Assembly (NCBI GenBank): GCA_038030265.1
Contig: CM075938.1
Location: forward strand, 18,515,009 to 18,579,008
Reading direction: 5' to 3'
Source: Corythucha ciliata
Lineage: Eukaryota; Arthropoda; Insecta; Hemiptera; Tingidae
Length of the DNA stretch: 64,000 nucleotides
Every line of letters starts with the position of its first letter. The first letter of the stretch is position 1. Made by a program: the position numbers and the translations under genes. Shown here piece after piece: positions 21,761 to 31,295 of this stretch. The notes under the pieces are model-generated. The model had not been told where the DNA came from, made no database searches, and was given only the letters and a program-made list of their open reading frames with translations.

Positions 21761-23036
21761 GCGTCGATCTCGTCACTCTTTCCCACTCGCAGAAAAATGA
21801 CTGTGAACTCGGTGACCTCATGGATCGCCAAACGTCGCTCCGCCTCACACAAGTCAACGTTCCAGGGACCCATGCCACTCTCATGTGCGACTCATCGACG
21901 CCAAATATTCGTCCTTACGTTCCCATCTCCCTTCGTCGCCGAATTTTCGATTCCCTTCACAACTTGAGCCACCCTGGTGTCAAGGCCACCACAAAACTTG
22001 TCTCTCAGCGTTTTATCTGGCCTCGCATACGTCAAGATTTTCGAGCTTGGACACAAGCCTGCCTTCAATGCCAACGTTCCAAAATTTCACGTCACGTTCA
22101 CTCTCCTCCTGGTTCTTTCCCTATTTCGTCGTCGAAGTTTGAGCACATCCATGTAGACATCGTCGTACCTCTACCTCCAGTTGGTCCTTACCAATACTGT
22201 CTCACAGTTATCGACAGGTTTACACGCTGGCCTGAAATTTGGCCACTCGAAAATCCCTCTGCTGTTCAAGTCGCCGATGGTTTACTCAACTGTTGGTTCT
22301 CTCGTTTTGGCTCGCCTCTTTACATAACGACAAATCAAGGTCGTCAATTCGGGTCTGAACTTTTTCTGTCACTCGCATCCACCTGGGGCTCCCATTATTT
22401 CAGCACAACGAGTTATCATCCGTGTTCCAACGGCTTACTTGAACGTTTTCACAGGCACCTCAAAGCAGCACTCATGTGCCACTCAGGAAATAATTGGCTT
22501 CAAGCTCTTCCTCTTGTTCTCCTCGGAAATAGGAATGCTTTCCGTGAAGACCTCAAGGCTTCTTCAGCCGAACTCGTCGTCTTCCCTTCCGGGAGATCTC
22601 TTGAATGTTCCATCTGGTCCACAACGGTTCGAAGACCCATCCAATTTTGTAAGCAGACTGTGACGCCAGATGCAAGATCTTCGTCCGGTATCCGGCCACG
22701 AACCATTCATCAAGAAAACCTTTCGTTTTTCAAGAATTGTCCACCTGTTCTCACGTTTTCCTCCGCGTCGACGAAATTCGCCGTTCCCTCCAACCTCCCT
22801 ACGTCGATCCCTACCTAGTACTGAAACGCGACTCCAAAACGTTCACTCTACTTGTCAATCGCAAAAACACAACCGTCAGTATCGACCGTCTAAAGCCCGC
22901 TTTCGTTCTGCCACCTGGGCCATCCGTCGTATGTATCGAATCGTCACTTGCCTCCCCAAACCACCCCCGACTTACATCCGACGCCCATCGCGTCCGATTG
23001 CAAACATTTGGACTTCCAGTCTCCATGGGGGGCTAG
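21670..23036 (+). pseudogene. Gypsy pol: integrase, catalytic residue altered
   Basis: The HHCC finger is visible (HNLSHPGVKATTKL, then CLQCQRSK). The core has HVDIVVPLPP with the first Asp, then TTNQGRQFGS where the family has Asp in place of the Asn, and NGLLERFHRHLK with the Glu. The second catalytic Asp is therefore lost. After about 22,520 the frame breaks; C-terminal motifs appear in other frames (VDPYLVLKRDSKTFTLLVNR, then TVSIDRLKPAFVLPP). The end is GGLVW-like before a G-rich tract. Confidence 0.9.
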
Positions 23037-23345
23037 TGTGGCGTCACCTTTCCTCTTTTTATTTTTTTATTATTGTTCACGACGCGAAACTTCATTATTT
23101 TGAGTCAGTCGGTATTTTTCCCCGAGTAAAATACTTTTCGAGAAAAAAACGAATTTTTATGAAGGAATTAGATCTTCCTCATATATAAATATAAGTTGAA
23201 GGCCACCTACCTGAACTTATTCGTAACTTTCACAAATACACCAGCACTCATGTGGCGATTAGGTGAAACGACCACCTGGGGTTTACTTCAATTATTCTCC
23301 TTCTGATTTTCATCATCACAAAAATCAAAACAAAGCAAGTGACAC
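23037..23345 (+). mobile_element. Possible gypsy 3' LTR
   Basis: A TGTGGCGTCACC start follows a polypurine CATGGGGGG tract and the end of pol, which is where a 3' LTR should begin. The right end is unclear (a CA-terminated stretch near 23,345 is possible). With no 5' LTR in the window there is no second copy to confirm it. Confidence 0.35.
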
Positions 23346-23811
23346 CGGTCAGATCGTTAGTTCATCTGTTACTGGGAAAGAGCGCTGCTGTATTAATGAA
23401 ATGTGATCATATTATAGAGTTGTGAAGTCGTATCTGGAAGGCCACACATTCTCTGTGAAATGTCGAGACGTTGTGTCTAGAGCTCACGCTATACGAGCTG
23501 GAGTTCCCTAGGGGAGTGATCTGGGCCCATTTCTATGTGTAATCTGCGTCCATAATTACGCGGTCGACGACTCCTTAAAAATGGCCCATTTTTCGGATGA
23601 CGTTGCGGTCTTTTCCAAGGCCTGCTCATAATATCGACTGTGATACAGCAAATGAGAGCCTGCAGGCACATGCTGAAGCATGTGATCAGCCCTTAGATAG
23701 CCCTGCGTAACAAAAGAATTTGGCAGTATGGCTGCGCGATGTGGTCAACCGCTTCCAACTCGCAAATCAGTGTCCAGACGGTGCAAAATACGATACTCCG
23801 ACTGATAACAG

Positions 23812-23821
23812 GTGCTCCATG
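23812..23821 (+). repeat. Left 10-bp target site duplication
   Basis: GTGCTCCATG, identical to 24,591-24,600. Joining the flanks across one copy restores the Jockey codons for GAPWYVRNK. Confidence 0.9.
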
Positions 23822-24590
23822 CTTTTTTGTTTTGAATAAGCCACTTATATTTATTTTCCCTGCTTCCAAACATGATTGCAGAGTTTTTTGTATGAATGAG
23901 AATAATTTTGACATTATTTTCATCTTCTTTTTCTTTTTCAACTTCTTTGTCATTTTCTTTACTTCATATTTCTTTTGTTTGTTTATTTGTCTAACTCATA
24001 AGTTATCGAAGTCTAGACTATTTATAAATGTGATAAAGCTCTTCAGATGATCTTGTACAACAATTTTGAATTCTACGTATAGGCCATGATTTTTGGTTGA
24101 TTAATATTTCGCGTATCAGTTGTGTTCTTTCTCTTTCATGTTTTCTACAGTCGAATATAATGAGTTTCCAATTCTGAATGCTTTTATTGTCACAGTCACA
24201 AAGGTTATTTTCAATTATTTTAAATCTATGGATATAATTCTTTTCTGATTCCGTGTCGCGATATTACTTGAATTAGTGAAATGTTTAGTGTGTTAATCTG
24301 TTGATTTCGTCGTCCATTGATTCTTCCATTCTTCATTGCTTTTCTTTCTCAAGTTAAAAAGGCTAGGATAACAGAATTAATTTGCTATTTTTGCAATGCG
24401 GTCAGCTTCTTTGTTTCCTTCATTGCCTGCAGCGTGTGTTTTTACCCATTCTAATCCTGAATTCCAATTGTCAGCATTGCAAGTTGACGTGTTTTGGAAC
24501 GCTGATTTATGCCGATTGGTGTGATCTGTTAGCATCTTTATAGCCTTTTCACTGTCATTCATTCATCAGTTCATTAGCGCTGATCTTTCT
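23822..24590 (-). mobile_element. 5'-truncated LINE (RNase H-bearing) inserted in the Jockey relic
   Basis: An exact 10-bp target duplication GTGCTCCATG flanks the insertion (23,812-23,821 and 24,591-24,600). On the minus strand, an RNase H segment reads NDSEKAIKML and LEWVKTHAAGNEGNKEADRI (24,562-24,377), followed by a C-terminal Cys-rich segment NLCDCDNKSIQNWKLIIFDC and RKHERERTQLIREIL, a zinc-knuckle-like end seen in I-superfamily and related LINEs. An A-rich tail (minus strand) abuts the left duplication. A 4-base repeat near 24,560 shifts the frame. It is a dead-on-arrival copy, younger than the Jockey relic. Confidence 0.85.
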
Positions 24591-24600
24591 GTGCTCCATG
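24591..24600 (+). repeat. Right 10-bp target site duplication
   Basis: GTGCTCCATG, identical to 23,812-23,821. Confidence 0.9.
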
Positions 24601-24989
24601 GTATGTGAGGAACAAATCCTTACATACCTTGGACTTAAATTCCTTCGGGTACACGAATTGCTTCGATTGACCTATTCACGCCATCGCGCCAGACCGCAGG
24701 AACGTCCAAATTAGATTCTCAAGGTATTGTTTGACAATATTCCGCTCGAAAGACCTCTTCGGAGGCTGAAGTGAAAGGGTCTCACAGACTTGCTTAACTA
24801 AAAGTAGTTATTGAGTGTTTTTTTTTGTTTTTGCTTAGCCTATCACTGGATAGTGCCACTGCATCAAGTCTCAAGGACTGCATCTGGCTTGCACAACTGT
24901 AATGTACCCATGAACAATAAAGTTTTTTTTTTTTTTTTTTTTAACAAAAAAGGAAATAGCAGGAAAGCCTATGCGGACCAACGCGTTGG

Positions 24990-25375
24990 AACGGCTAAAC
25001 AGTCCAACTACAAAACAGTCTAACCACAAAACGGTCTAACCACAAAACAGGCTAACTACAAAACAGTGTAACCATAGTCTAACGACGAAACGACCTAATC
25101 CTGAAATGGTCTAACCACCAAACCCCGAAACAGAAAACTGCCTAACCTCAAAACTGTCCAACTACAAAGCGGCATAAGCTCAAAATGATCATACCACAAA
25201 TTATGCTGACCACAAAGCAGCCTAACCTCTAAACTATCTAACCACAAGTCAAAATGGTCTAACCTCAGAACGGTTTAGCCACAAATCGAACTAGCCCTAG
25301 AAATGGCGAAGAAAAAAAGTAGTCCAACCTCCAAATAGTTGAACTACAAAATAGTTGAACCAAAATTGGTCCAAC
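24990..25375 (+). repeat. 16-bp-period degenerate array (family D)
   Basis: Units CTAACCACAAAACGGT and variants (CTAACTACAAAACAGT, CTAACCTCAAAACTGT, CCAACTACAAAATAGT) repeat with a period of about 16 bp, losing fidelity to the right. The array starts soon after the poly-T end of the Jockey relic. The unit differs from the ~29-bp families. Confidence 0.85.
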
Positions 25376-25479
25376 CGGGGGAGATGGGTACGGTGGCCAG
25401 TTTGTTTCACTTTGAAAATAAGGACCCCGGGCTTGGAAGGAATCTACGACAATAATACCACCACCACGTGGCGGGTTTT

Positions 25480-25970
25480 GATAAAAAGTGCTGATTTTCT
25501 ATTAAAATTGAGGAAAAAACCATGGAGCTACTTCGTGGTGTCTGAAGGCAACTTCGTCCCTAAAATTGAAAAATCTTAAATCCCTCGTTTTCTGAAAGTT
25601 CTTAGGTGGCAAGTTCGCGGCTAAAAGTTTGGAAAAAGTTCATTTATGACTAAAATTTAACAGAAGTGATAATTCACGGTTTCTTCCCCAAAACTGAGAA
25701 AAAAGGAAAAACGTTAATTCGCGGTTCACGGAGGACTTTAAAAAATAGCTGAAACGGGGGAAAATCTCAAATGAGCTGTTCTCGTATAGCGGACCGCGGA
25801 TACAACTTTGAAAAAAGCGGTTATTTGAGACTATATCGATAAAAATCGCTCTTCGTGACTTAACACCTATTGGAGCCCACTTCGCAGCTAAAATAAAGAA
25901 ACCACGCTATTGAGCTATTCTATGGGGGCAAGGCACAGCACTAATTCGCGGTTTCTCGTGGCTTGTTCCG
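25480..25970 (+). repeat. Family A repeat array, forward orientation, highly diverged
   Basis: Units such as TAATTCGCGGTT, GGCTAAAAGTTTGGAAAAAG and ATTAAAATTGAGGAAAAAAC recur at roughly 29-40-bp spacing. This block is more eroded than the arrays at 4.4 and 52 kb. Confidence 0.55.
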
Positions 25971-26089
25971 CGATTAGTGTGAGCGATGACAGCACTGGGC
26001 TCTAGGATGAGGCACGTATGGAGTCTTCAACGCCACCGTCCATCGTAGCGGGCTTGTCTGGGATCCAAGCTCATGAATAAAAACAATTG

Positions 26090-26690
26090 CACACTTGCAA
26101 TTCGCGGATATTTAGCCTGAAACTTGCAAATTATCTTGTAGACCATAAACTTTATTGAACCATACAGCCTTGGAGTTTTTTAATGAATGCATTTCGGGCC
26201 CATTTCCGCCGCCCCTCATCAGCATTATAGCTTCACCTCCAAGGCCGAACACCAAGCGTGGTCTACAAGTTGAAACAACAGCCAAAAAAATATTGAACAA
26301 ATTCTGAAATTTGCAAATTATCCTAAATTAACACCAGAAACTTGGAATTTCGGTCTGCAATATAAAGACCTGAAAATTGCATTTTCACAGGAAACTCGCA
26401 ATTGTGTCGATAATCATCCAGGAATAACCTTCAAATTTCTTGGGTACATTCGTCAGGCAAAACAAGGGACAAAATAAATAAATAAATTATTTAAAAAAAA
26501 AAAACCTCGAAACCTCCAATTTCGCTTAAATTGGGACGATAACTCATAACATTGCATTATTATGCTAGAATTAAGCCTTAAAACTGTCAATTTCACAAAT
26601 ATTCGGCCAAGAAACTTGTAATTCAGCTCCAATTAGGACTAGAACTTTACAACTTACGAATACATATTTAGCTCTAAATTTTGCATTCAC
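26090..26690 (+). repeat. Family C ~29-bp repeats
   Basis: Units combine GAAACTTGCAATTTCGCG-like text with AAATTGGGACGATAA-like text and variants (CCTGAAACTTGCAAATTATC, CCTGAAAATTGCATTTTCAC, CCAGAAACTTGGAATTTCGG). The block is split by the structured segment at 26,135-26,269. It shares the AATTTCGCG core with families A and B. Confidence 0.6.
26135..26269 (-). ncRNA. Hammerhead-like structured segment
   Basis: On the minus strand, nested perfect stems close the segment: an 11-bp outer stem (CTTGTAGACCA with TGGTCTACAAG) and a 9-bp stem (GCCTTGGAG with CTCCAAGGC). Inside lies CTGATGAG, a GGGC/GCCC stem and GAAATG, the order of a hammerhead core. A minimal three-base stem III (ATG/CAT, loop CATT) could follow, ending at a T-T site. 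The inner part of stem I is poorly paired, so activity is doubtful. Such motifs are known from termini of Penelope-like elements and retrozymes. No such coding region is visible nearby. Confidence 0.4.
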
Positions 26691-26699
26691 GCGTCTTTT

Positions 26700-27515
26700 C
26701 GTCAGGGTGCTAACAGCTGTCGTGATCGGCCAGCCCGGGCGCCACGCCCACTTGAAAAAGCCCCGTTACTCTGCAGCCCACAGCATTGCCCTGTTCTGGC
26801 AACGCCCTAGTATATGTATTCTAGTGTAGATAGCACATTTTATCGATGAGCAATAAATGCGTCTCTGAGATTCTTTCTCTTCTTGAGATGTAGAAAGCAC
26901 TTTATTTATGTTGTAAGCAAACTTGGGTTTGTAACTTATTTTTATCACTTATAATAATGAGGTCCTTCTAAAAATAACAGAAGTTTTTTTAAAGTAGTAC
27001 CCTTTTAAGGTCCTTTTGAGAATCCCAAAGGACCATAGAACCACTAAACTATAAAGTAGTACCGTCCTTCCTAAAGAAGATCCTCTGGTCACCGTACCCA
27101 CAGGGCCTGTGAGGACGGCTGGGGAGTAATTCGGCTTGTGTAAGTCCTTTTCATCCACGCCCCACTCCTCGACAGCTCGGCTTGGTGTCCAACGTATCGG
27201 ACATCGTTGTGAACGAGGAGCAACGGCGATGGTGCTGTGTGTGAGCAATCCACCGTAGCCGGGCCTGTAATGTCCCAGCCACCCTGGCACCATGCATTGA
27301 CAAGTGTTAGGAAGCGTTGAGACGTGGACTTGCTGGCGAGAAGATAACGAGGGAAGGTAGAAAGGCGCAGATTAGAGCCTAAGGTCATTGTAGAGGCGCG
27401 GCAATGATATGTCACGTGTTGCATCATATCCACCTTCAAATGACTCTACGGTGAGGACCAACAGAACTGGGAATGGAACGGCGGTGGTGTCGTTCAGAAT
27501 AAAATTATTTAATAC
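26700..27515. other. No recognised gene
   Basis: A short CpG-rich patch occurs at about 26,720-26,760. Overlapping minus-strand frames at 26,949-27,439 (up to 116 codons) show no recognisable domain. Confidence 0.4.
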
Positions 27516-27766
27516 TTGCAAAAAGTCAGAGCCGTAGGAGCCTGCGTTGCCAGCCTTCCCCATGTTGGGGTGCGCCATCAACGGACCGGTTTCAGCTGTT
27601 AGCTATCTTCAGTGTCTGACTTCACAACGTTTCACGGTTTCAGTTGTGAAATCATACGCTGAAGATGACGAACAGCTGAAACCGGTCCGTTGATGACGCA
27701 TTCAATTGTGAAAAGACTGACAACGTACGTTCCTAGGGCTACGGCTTTTTTCATGCATTATGTACC
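27516..27766. mobile_element. Palindromic element with inverted CTGA/GAAACCGG cassettes
   Basis: Two 37-bp cassettes face each other: minus strand 27,612-27,576 and plus strand 27,659-27,695. Both read CTGAAGAT, a variable stem, AACAGCTGAAACCGGTCC and GTTGATG. Outside them sit inverted copies of another motif: GGCAACGCAGGCTCCTACGG on the minus strand (27,553-27,516) and GACAACGTACGTTCCTAGGG on the plus strand (27,716 onward). The left cassette has a perfect AGCT-AAC-AGCT stem where hammerhead stem II would be. The architecture suggests head-to-head termini of a Penelope-like or related element, without coding sequence. Confidence 0.5.
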
Positions 27767-28310
27767 TAGTAATCCTCGTAGTTCAAGCGTTTTTACTAGC
27801 AGTATAAAAAATTCGGCAGGCTGTAGTAGTTAAACGCAAAAGATTTCATGGATGCGTCTTTTTTTTGTCAGCGCTCGCAGGGAAAAACAGTACAGGACGA
27901 ATAAGAAAGAAAGAACGAGAATTGACAATAGTGGGAGATTTTGGCTGTGTTTAGAAGAAGGGAGTGTTTACTGGATGATTAAAGTAGAGGCGAGGTAAGA
28001 GGAAACTGCCAGCGAGAACTTCTTACTAAACCCTTAGAAAATGTACCCTATAACGAAGCTACGGACGTACCCACGTCAAAAATTAGGGTTTTAAGGGAGG
28101 GGCGTATTTATAGATTCATTATGGTCCCTGCAACTACTCTTCATACAAAAGTAAACTCAAAACGAGTTTGGATATCACCGAGTATACATTAACCTAGACG
28201 GCGTAAAGTATCTTGATTGTGACTGGTGACGTATCCATCGGCCTCGGATTTGAGGGGGAAAATATCTCCGCGTAGGTAGGGCCCTTGTGTTCGGTGTCTA
28301 GCGGGTATAG
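27767..28310. other. No recognised feature
   Basis: Apparently unique DNA with no domain-bearing frame, repeat array or transposon end. Confidence 0.5.
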
Positions 28311-28313
28311 TGC

Positions 28314-29285
28314 GTATAGAGGTCTGCTCGCGGAGAAAAAGTGTAGGGTAGTGTAGAGGAGTGTAGGGCAGGTTGGGGTAGCTGGAGGATTTGGAGGGCA
28401 GCGAGGATTTTTTTGTTACGCGAACGCTTTCAGAGCAGTCAGTGTAAATTCATAACAGTCGTGATATTTTCTCACTCCTGTGGATGTTAGATAAGGGTTA
28501 TATCAAATTTATAACAAAAAGTTGGAGTAACTTCGGGCAGCCTGGAGTAGCTCTGAACTCATCGCGAACGCCCTACACTCGCTACACTAACTACACTCGT
28601 CTGCTCGCGAACGCTTTTCGGGCGCCCGAGTGTACCCTCTGGAACATTGGCTTCATTAATTTTTTTTTTTATACATGCCGTATGATTTAATTATCTAATC
28701 GTTTTTTAAGAGTAAAAAAAATAGCTCTAAACCAAGGTGACTAAATTTTCTATAGGTGCCGCAGATCACTTGTCCTTCACCTACGTCACGAGCAGTCCCA
28801 ACATGGTCCCAACCGCCATTGCGCTGGACCCAGTACATTATTAATTGTTATTGGGTTGTGATTTTTGAGAATTCATAAACTTCAATTTCAAAATTAACTT
28901 ACTCTGCTGCTCTAGGGTGAGCAATCGGGAGCAAAGGACTGCTGGTGACGTCAGTCTCCACCCCTCCTGTCCGATGGGCAGGGGGAAATCTGCGGCACCT
29001 ATAGTAAAGTTTAGTCACCTTGGCTCTAAACGGAGACAAAACATTCAAAATCAAATCAAATCTTCTTCGGTCTTAACATCCGTTCAAGACAAGACAAATT
29101 CATCAGCGGTGAACTTCACCCAAACTCAGACCGAGTCTGAAGAAGAAGAAAACGTCGCTCCCGCGGCTATCATCCGTCGTTATTCAAATAAAATCAAATT
29201 TTCTCATTTCCCTTTTTATTTCCTTCGTTAATTCATTTTCTTAACGGCCAGCACACCCTCGGGCAACCTAGTGTAGCTTCGCGAA
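28314..29285. mobile_element. Candidate ~970-bp element with AGGTCTG-TCGCG inverted ends
   Basis: Left end AGGTCTGCTCGCGGA and right end (reverse complement) AGGTCTGTTCGCGAA match over about 15 bp. TAG directly borders both sides, a possible 3-bp duplication. The left subterminal region holds GTGTAG words in series, and an internal region at 28,570-28,600 holds the inverse CTACAC series plus another GTCTGCTCGCGAA. A smaller element with a 9-bp duplication is nested inside. A 104-codon plus-strand frame (28,917-29,231) spans the nested element edge and is not recognisable as a transposase. Confidence 0.45.
28733..29021. mobile_element. 289-bp MITE with 9-bp target duplication (Mutator-like)
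   Basis: The ends CAAGGTGACTAAATTTT and, as the reverse complement of the right end, CAAGGTGACTAAACTTT continue in parallel through TATAGGTGCCGCAGAT (about 35 bp). They are bounded by exact 9-bp copies of GCTCTAAAC at 28,724-28,732 and 29,022-29,030. A 9-bp duplication with long inverted repeats is the signature of Mutator-like elements. No coding capacity is seen in the 289 bp. Confidence 0.8.
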
Positions 29286-30397
29286 CAGACCTTAGGACTG
29301 GTTGGATGACCATCAAATTCGGCATACGGGACCCCAGCCTCCAACAAATAACAAATTGAGCTAATCCTCACGACTCGAATATGCTGCTTGCAGAAATTTA
29401 GTGATTGATGCGCTTACACATTCCGAGAAAACCCCCTAGATATTGTTTTAAAAGCACCTGCGTTGCCGTATTTTTTTTTTTTTTTTTTTTTTTTTTCAAA
29501 TCGTTTATTCGTATTTTACGGATGTGGGAAAGCTGGGGGTCATAAGCTGGAAGTTAAACAAAAATCGAGAGAGAAGTCAACTCTTTTTTTTCAACGTTTT
29601 TTTCATTCTTTCCACTCCTGTGACTCCCTCCCCCCCCATCTAAACCGGCGGAGATATTGGAACGAGAGTGCCATGGTTGTTGACGGCGGGAGAGGCAAGG
29701 AAAAATAGGGGCATTAATCATTGCGAGCTCGGGAGCTTTAGCGACTGCTAGTTGAAAAGTAGCGAAGGAATTTCATTCAGTTCGTTTTGAAACAACTCTT
29801 CTTTCCCCCTACCCCCTCACAATAACTCTGTTAGTCGTTCTAGAAGAAAGTTTATTGATTGTCTGGGTTGAGTATTTTTCCCTAGAACTATTTGTTTAAC
29901 CATTTTTTGGGTGTTCGAACTTGAAAAGTAAATTAGAAAATGGGTGAGGTTGTTTGTGGCTAGTACGAACCAGAGAAAAAAAGTCTAAAAGTCCTTAAAG
30001 AAATTCAGTGAGCTTTAAATGATGAAAAAAAAAAAATCTTGTCAGCTGCCATTTCCCCGGCATTAAGCCCCAGGAGTTTGAACACAACGAGAAGTGTAAT
30101 AGGCGGCAAATTGGTTGGTTGATTCGGTGGAAGATCGGTTTAATCCCCTATCGGAGACAGGTTGTTGTCGGTCGGAGATGGGGGTAGTTGTGGTGTGGAT
30201 TACATGATTGGGAGGGGGGACATAAGAAATATTTGGATCTTTGAAAGAACCACCTGTGAGGATGCGACCAATTTCTCGCTTATTTGTTTTAAAGAAATGA
30301 ATTGGGCGGGGGGGGGGGCTTCGTCCTTTCGCAAGCAAACTCATTACTAATATTCCCGCAGGGTTACACACCCTATACGGAGGGGGGTTAGAAAATC
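29286..30397. other. No recognised gene; long poly-T
   Basis: A 26-base T run sits at 29,471-29,496, which could be the A tail of a minus-strand retrocopy, but no body is recognisable on the right. The rest is ordinary sequence with a C-run near 29,630 and a G-run near 30,308. Confidence 0.5.
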
Positions 30398-30597
30398 AAA
30401 TTTCGGGGTTTGTTAGCTCCTACTGAAATAAGTTTTGCAGGTTTCGATCATTCAAAAAATTTATTTGGCTCTTTCAAAAACTAAATTCGTGGAATTGGCT
30501 CGTTCATAAATCATGATTTCATAGTTTCGGCTCTTTCAAACCCAAGTTTCGTTATTTCAAAACCTACTTTCACTCATTCAAGTCCTTTCAATCACCT
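30398..30597 (+). repeat. Family B repeats
   Basis: Units such as TTTCGGGGTTTG, ATTTATTTGGCTCTTTCAAA and AATTCGTGGAATTGGCTCG recur with ~30-bp spacing. The hAT-type MITE has inserted at the right edge. Confidence 0.65.
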
Positions 30598-30605
30598 GAT
30601 TGAAT

Positions 30606-31287
30606 TAGGGTTGCCAGATGACCGGTTTTCGACCGGCCTGGCCGGTTTTGGAAGTCCGAGGCCAGATGCCGGCCGGACCCTCGACCGGCTTTAAGTAAAG
30701 CCGGTTTTCGGATTTGCTCATTTTGTAATAATTTTTTCTTAATTTTTCCTCATTAAACTATTCGTAAGGGAACTTAGCGACAAGATTTTATTTCTTAAAA
30801 ACGTCGGGGATGATTTCGTGACTTTCGTGTAACTTGTGCAGGCCGGCATCGCGCTAACTCTCAGCCTAGGTAGGGCCTATTGTATTATCAGTTCCAGCGG
30901 TTCAGTCACTGTATTGTATGGTTGACAGCGTGCGGTGACCTTTAATCGGAGTAGTCCATTTGCGTAAAATTCTGCTCCGGGCAGTTCATTTCCAACCTTC
31001 TTCTACATTAACATATTTAATTAAGAGAAAACGCGTGGAAATTTACTGTCGCGAGGCAGATTTTTTGGGGAATCGAGAACGCTATTAGGCCCTCCTCAAA
31101 TTGAACCCAGCCTGTGTGAACATACACATACTGGTTCACACATTCACAGTCAATTATTTTTTGTCCGCGCGTGGGAATGGCCTGGGTTCAATTTACAGCC
31201 GGTCACCCGGTATGTATATATATATATACGACTTATACATGTATATGTATAGGCCGGTTATCGAGCTTTCCAAATCTGGCAACCCTA
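30606..31287. mobile_element. hAT-type non-autonomous element, 682 bp, 8-bp target duplication
   Basis: The inverted ends TAGGGTTGCCAGAT are exact over 14 bp. Identical 8-bp GATTGAAT copies lie at 30,598-30,605 and 31,288-31,295. TAGGGTTGCCAGA-type ends with an 8-bp duplication are characteristic of hAT transposons. The subterminal regions are rich in CCGG/GGCCGG words. An internal inverted pair (TTGAACCCAG and CTGGGTTCAA) sits at 31,100-31,192, next to a TA microsatellite. No transposase is encoded. Confidence 0.9.
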
Positions 31288-31295
31288 GATTGAAT

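Larger units (their letters stand above)
15150..23036 (+). mobile_element. Decayed Ty3/gypsy retrotransposon, split by two insertions
   Basis: Plus-strand remnants of pol appear in the normal order: protease tail (about 15,190-15,370), reverse transcriptase (15,680-16,018, resuming at 16,551), RNase H (21,296-21,700) and integrase (21,700-23,036). No gag and no 5' LTR are visible, so the 5' end is lost. Frameshifts and stops break pol in several places. A 530-bp fold-back element interrupts the RT immediately after the YIDDIL motif, and a 4.4-kb Harbinger element separates RT from RNase H. Excising both restores gypsy order, which shows they inserted later. A PPT-like CATGGGGGG lies just before a possible 3' LTR starting at 23,037. 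Confidence 0.9.
23405..24942 (+). mobile_element. Jockey-like non-LTR retrotransposon relic, split
   Basis: RT remnants read SYLEGHTFSVKCRDVVSRAH, then IRAGVP, a stop in place of Gln, GSDLGPFL and HFSDDVAVFS (the FADD box, altered). After a deletion, IWQYGCAMWSTAS and VQNTILRLITGAP occur, typical of the C-terminal part of Jockey-clade ORF2. The next codons WYVRNKSLHT are found only after a 769-bp insertion, at 24,597. Further C-terminal text with IPLERPLRRLK occurs at 24,740-24,775. The element ends in AATAAAG plus a T run at 24,923-24,942. Stops and gaps make it inactive. Confidence 0.8.

Noticed and set aside
22670..23188. 172-codon ORF as a separate gene
   Set aside because: It is the frameshifted C-terminal region of the gypsy integrase, read in another frame.
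23739..24050. 103-codon plus-strand ORF rich in Phe
   Set aside because: Starts in the Jockey C-terminus and runs into the T-rich antisense tail of the inserted LINE.
29471..29496. Poly-T as the tail of a retrogene
   Set aside because: No coding or processed-gene body recognisable to the right, and no flanking duplication found.
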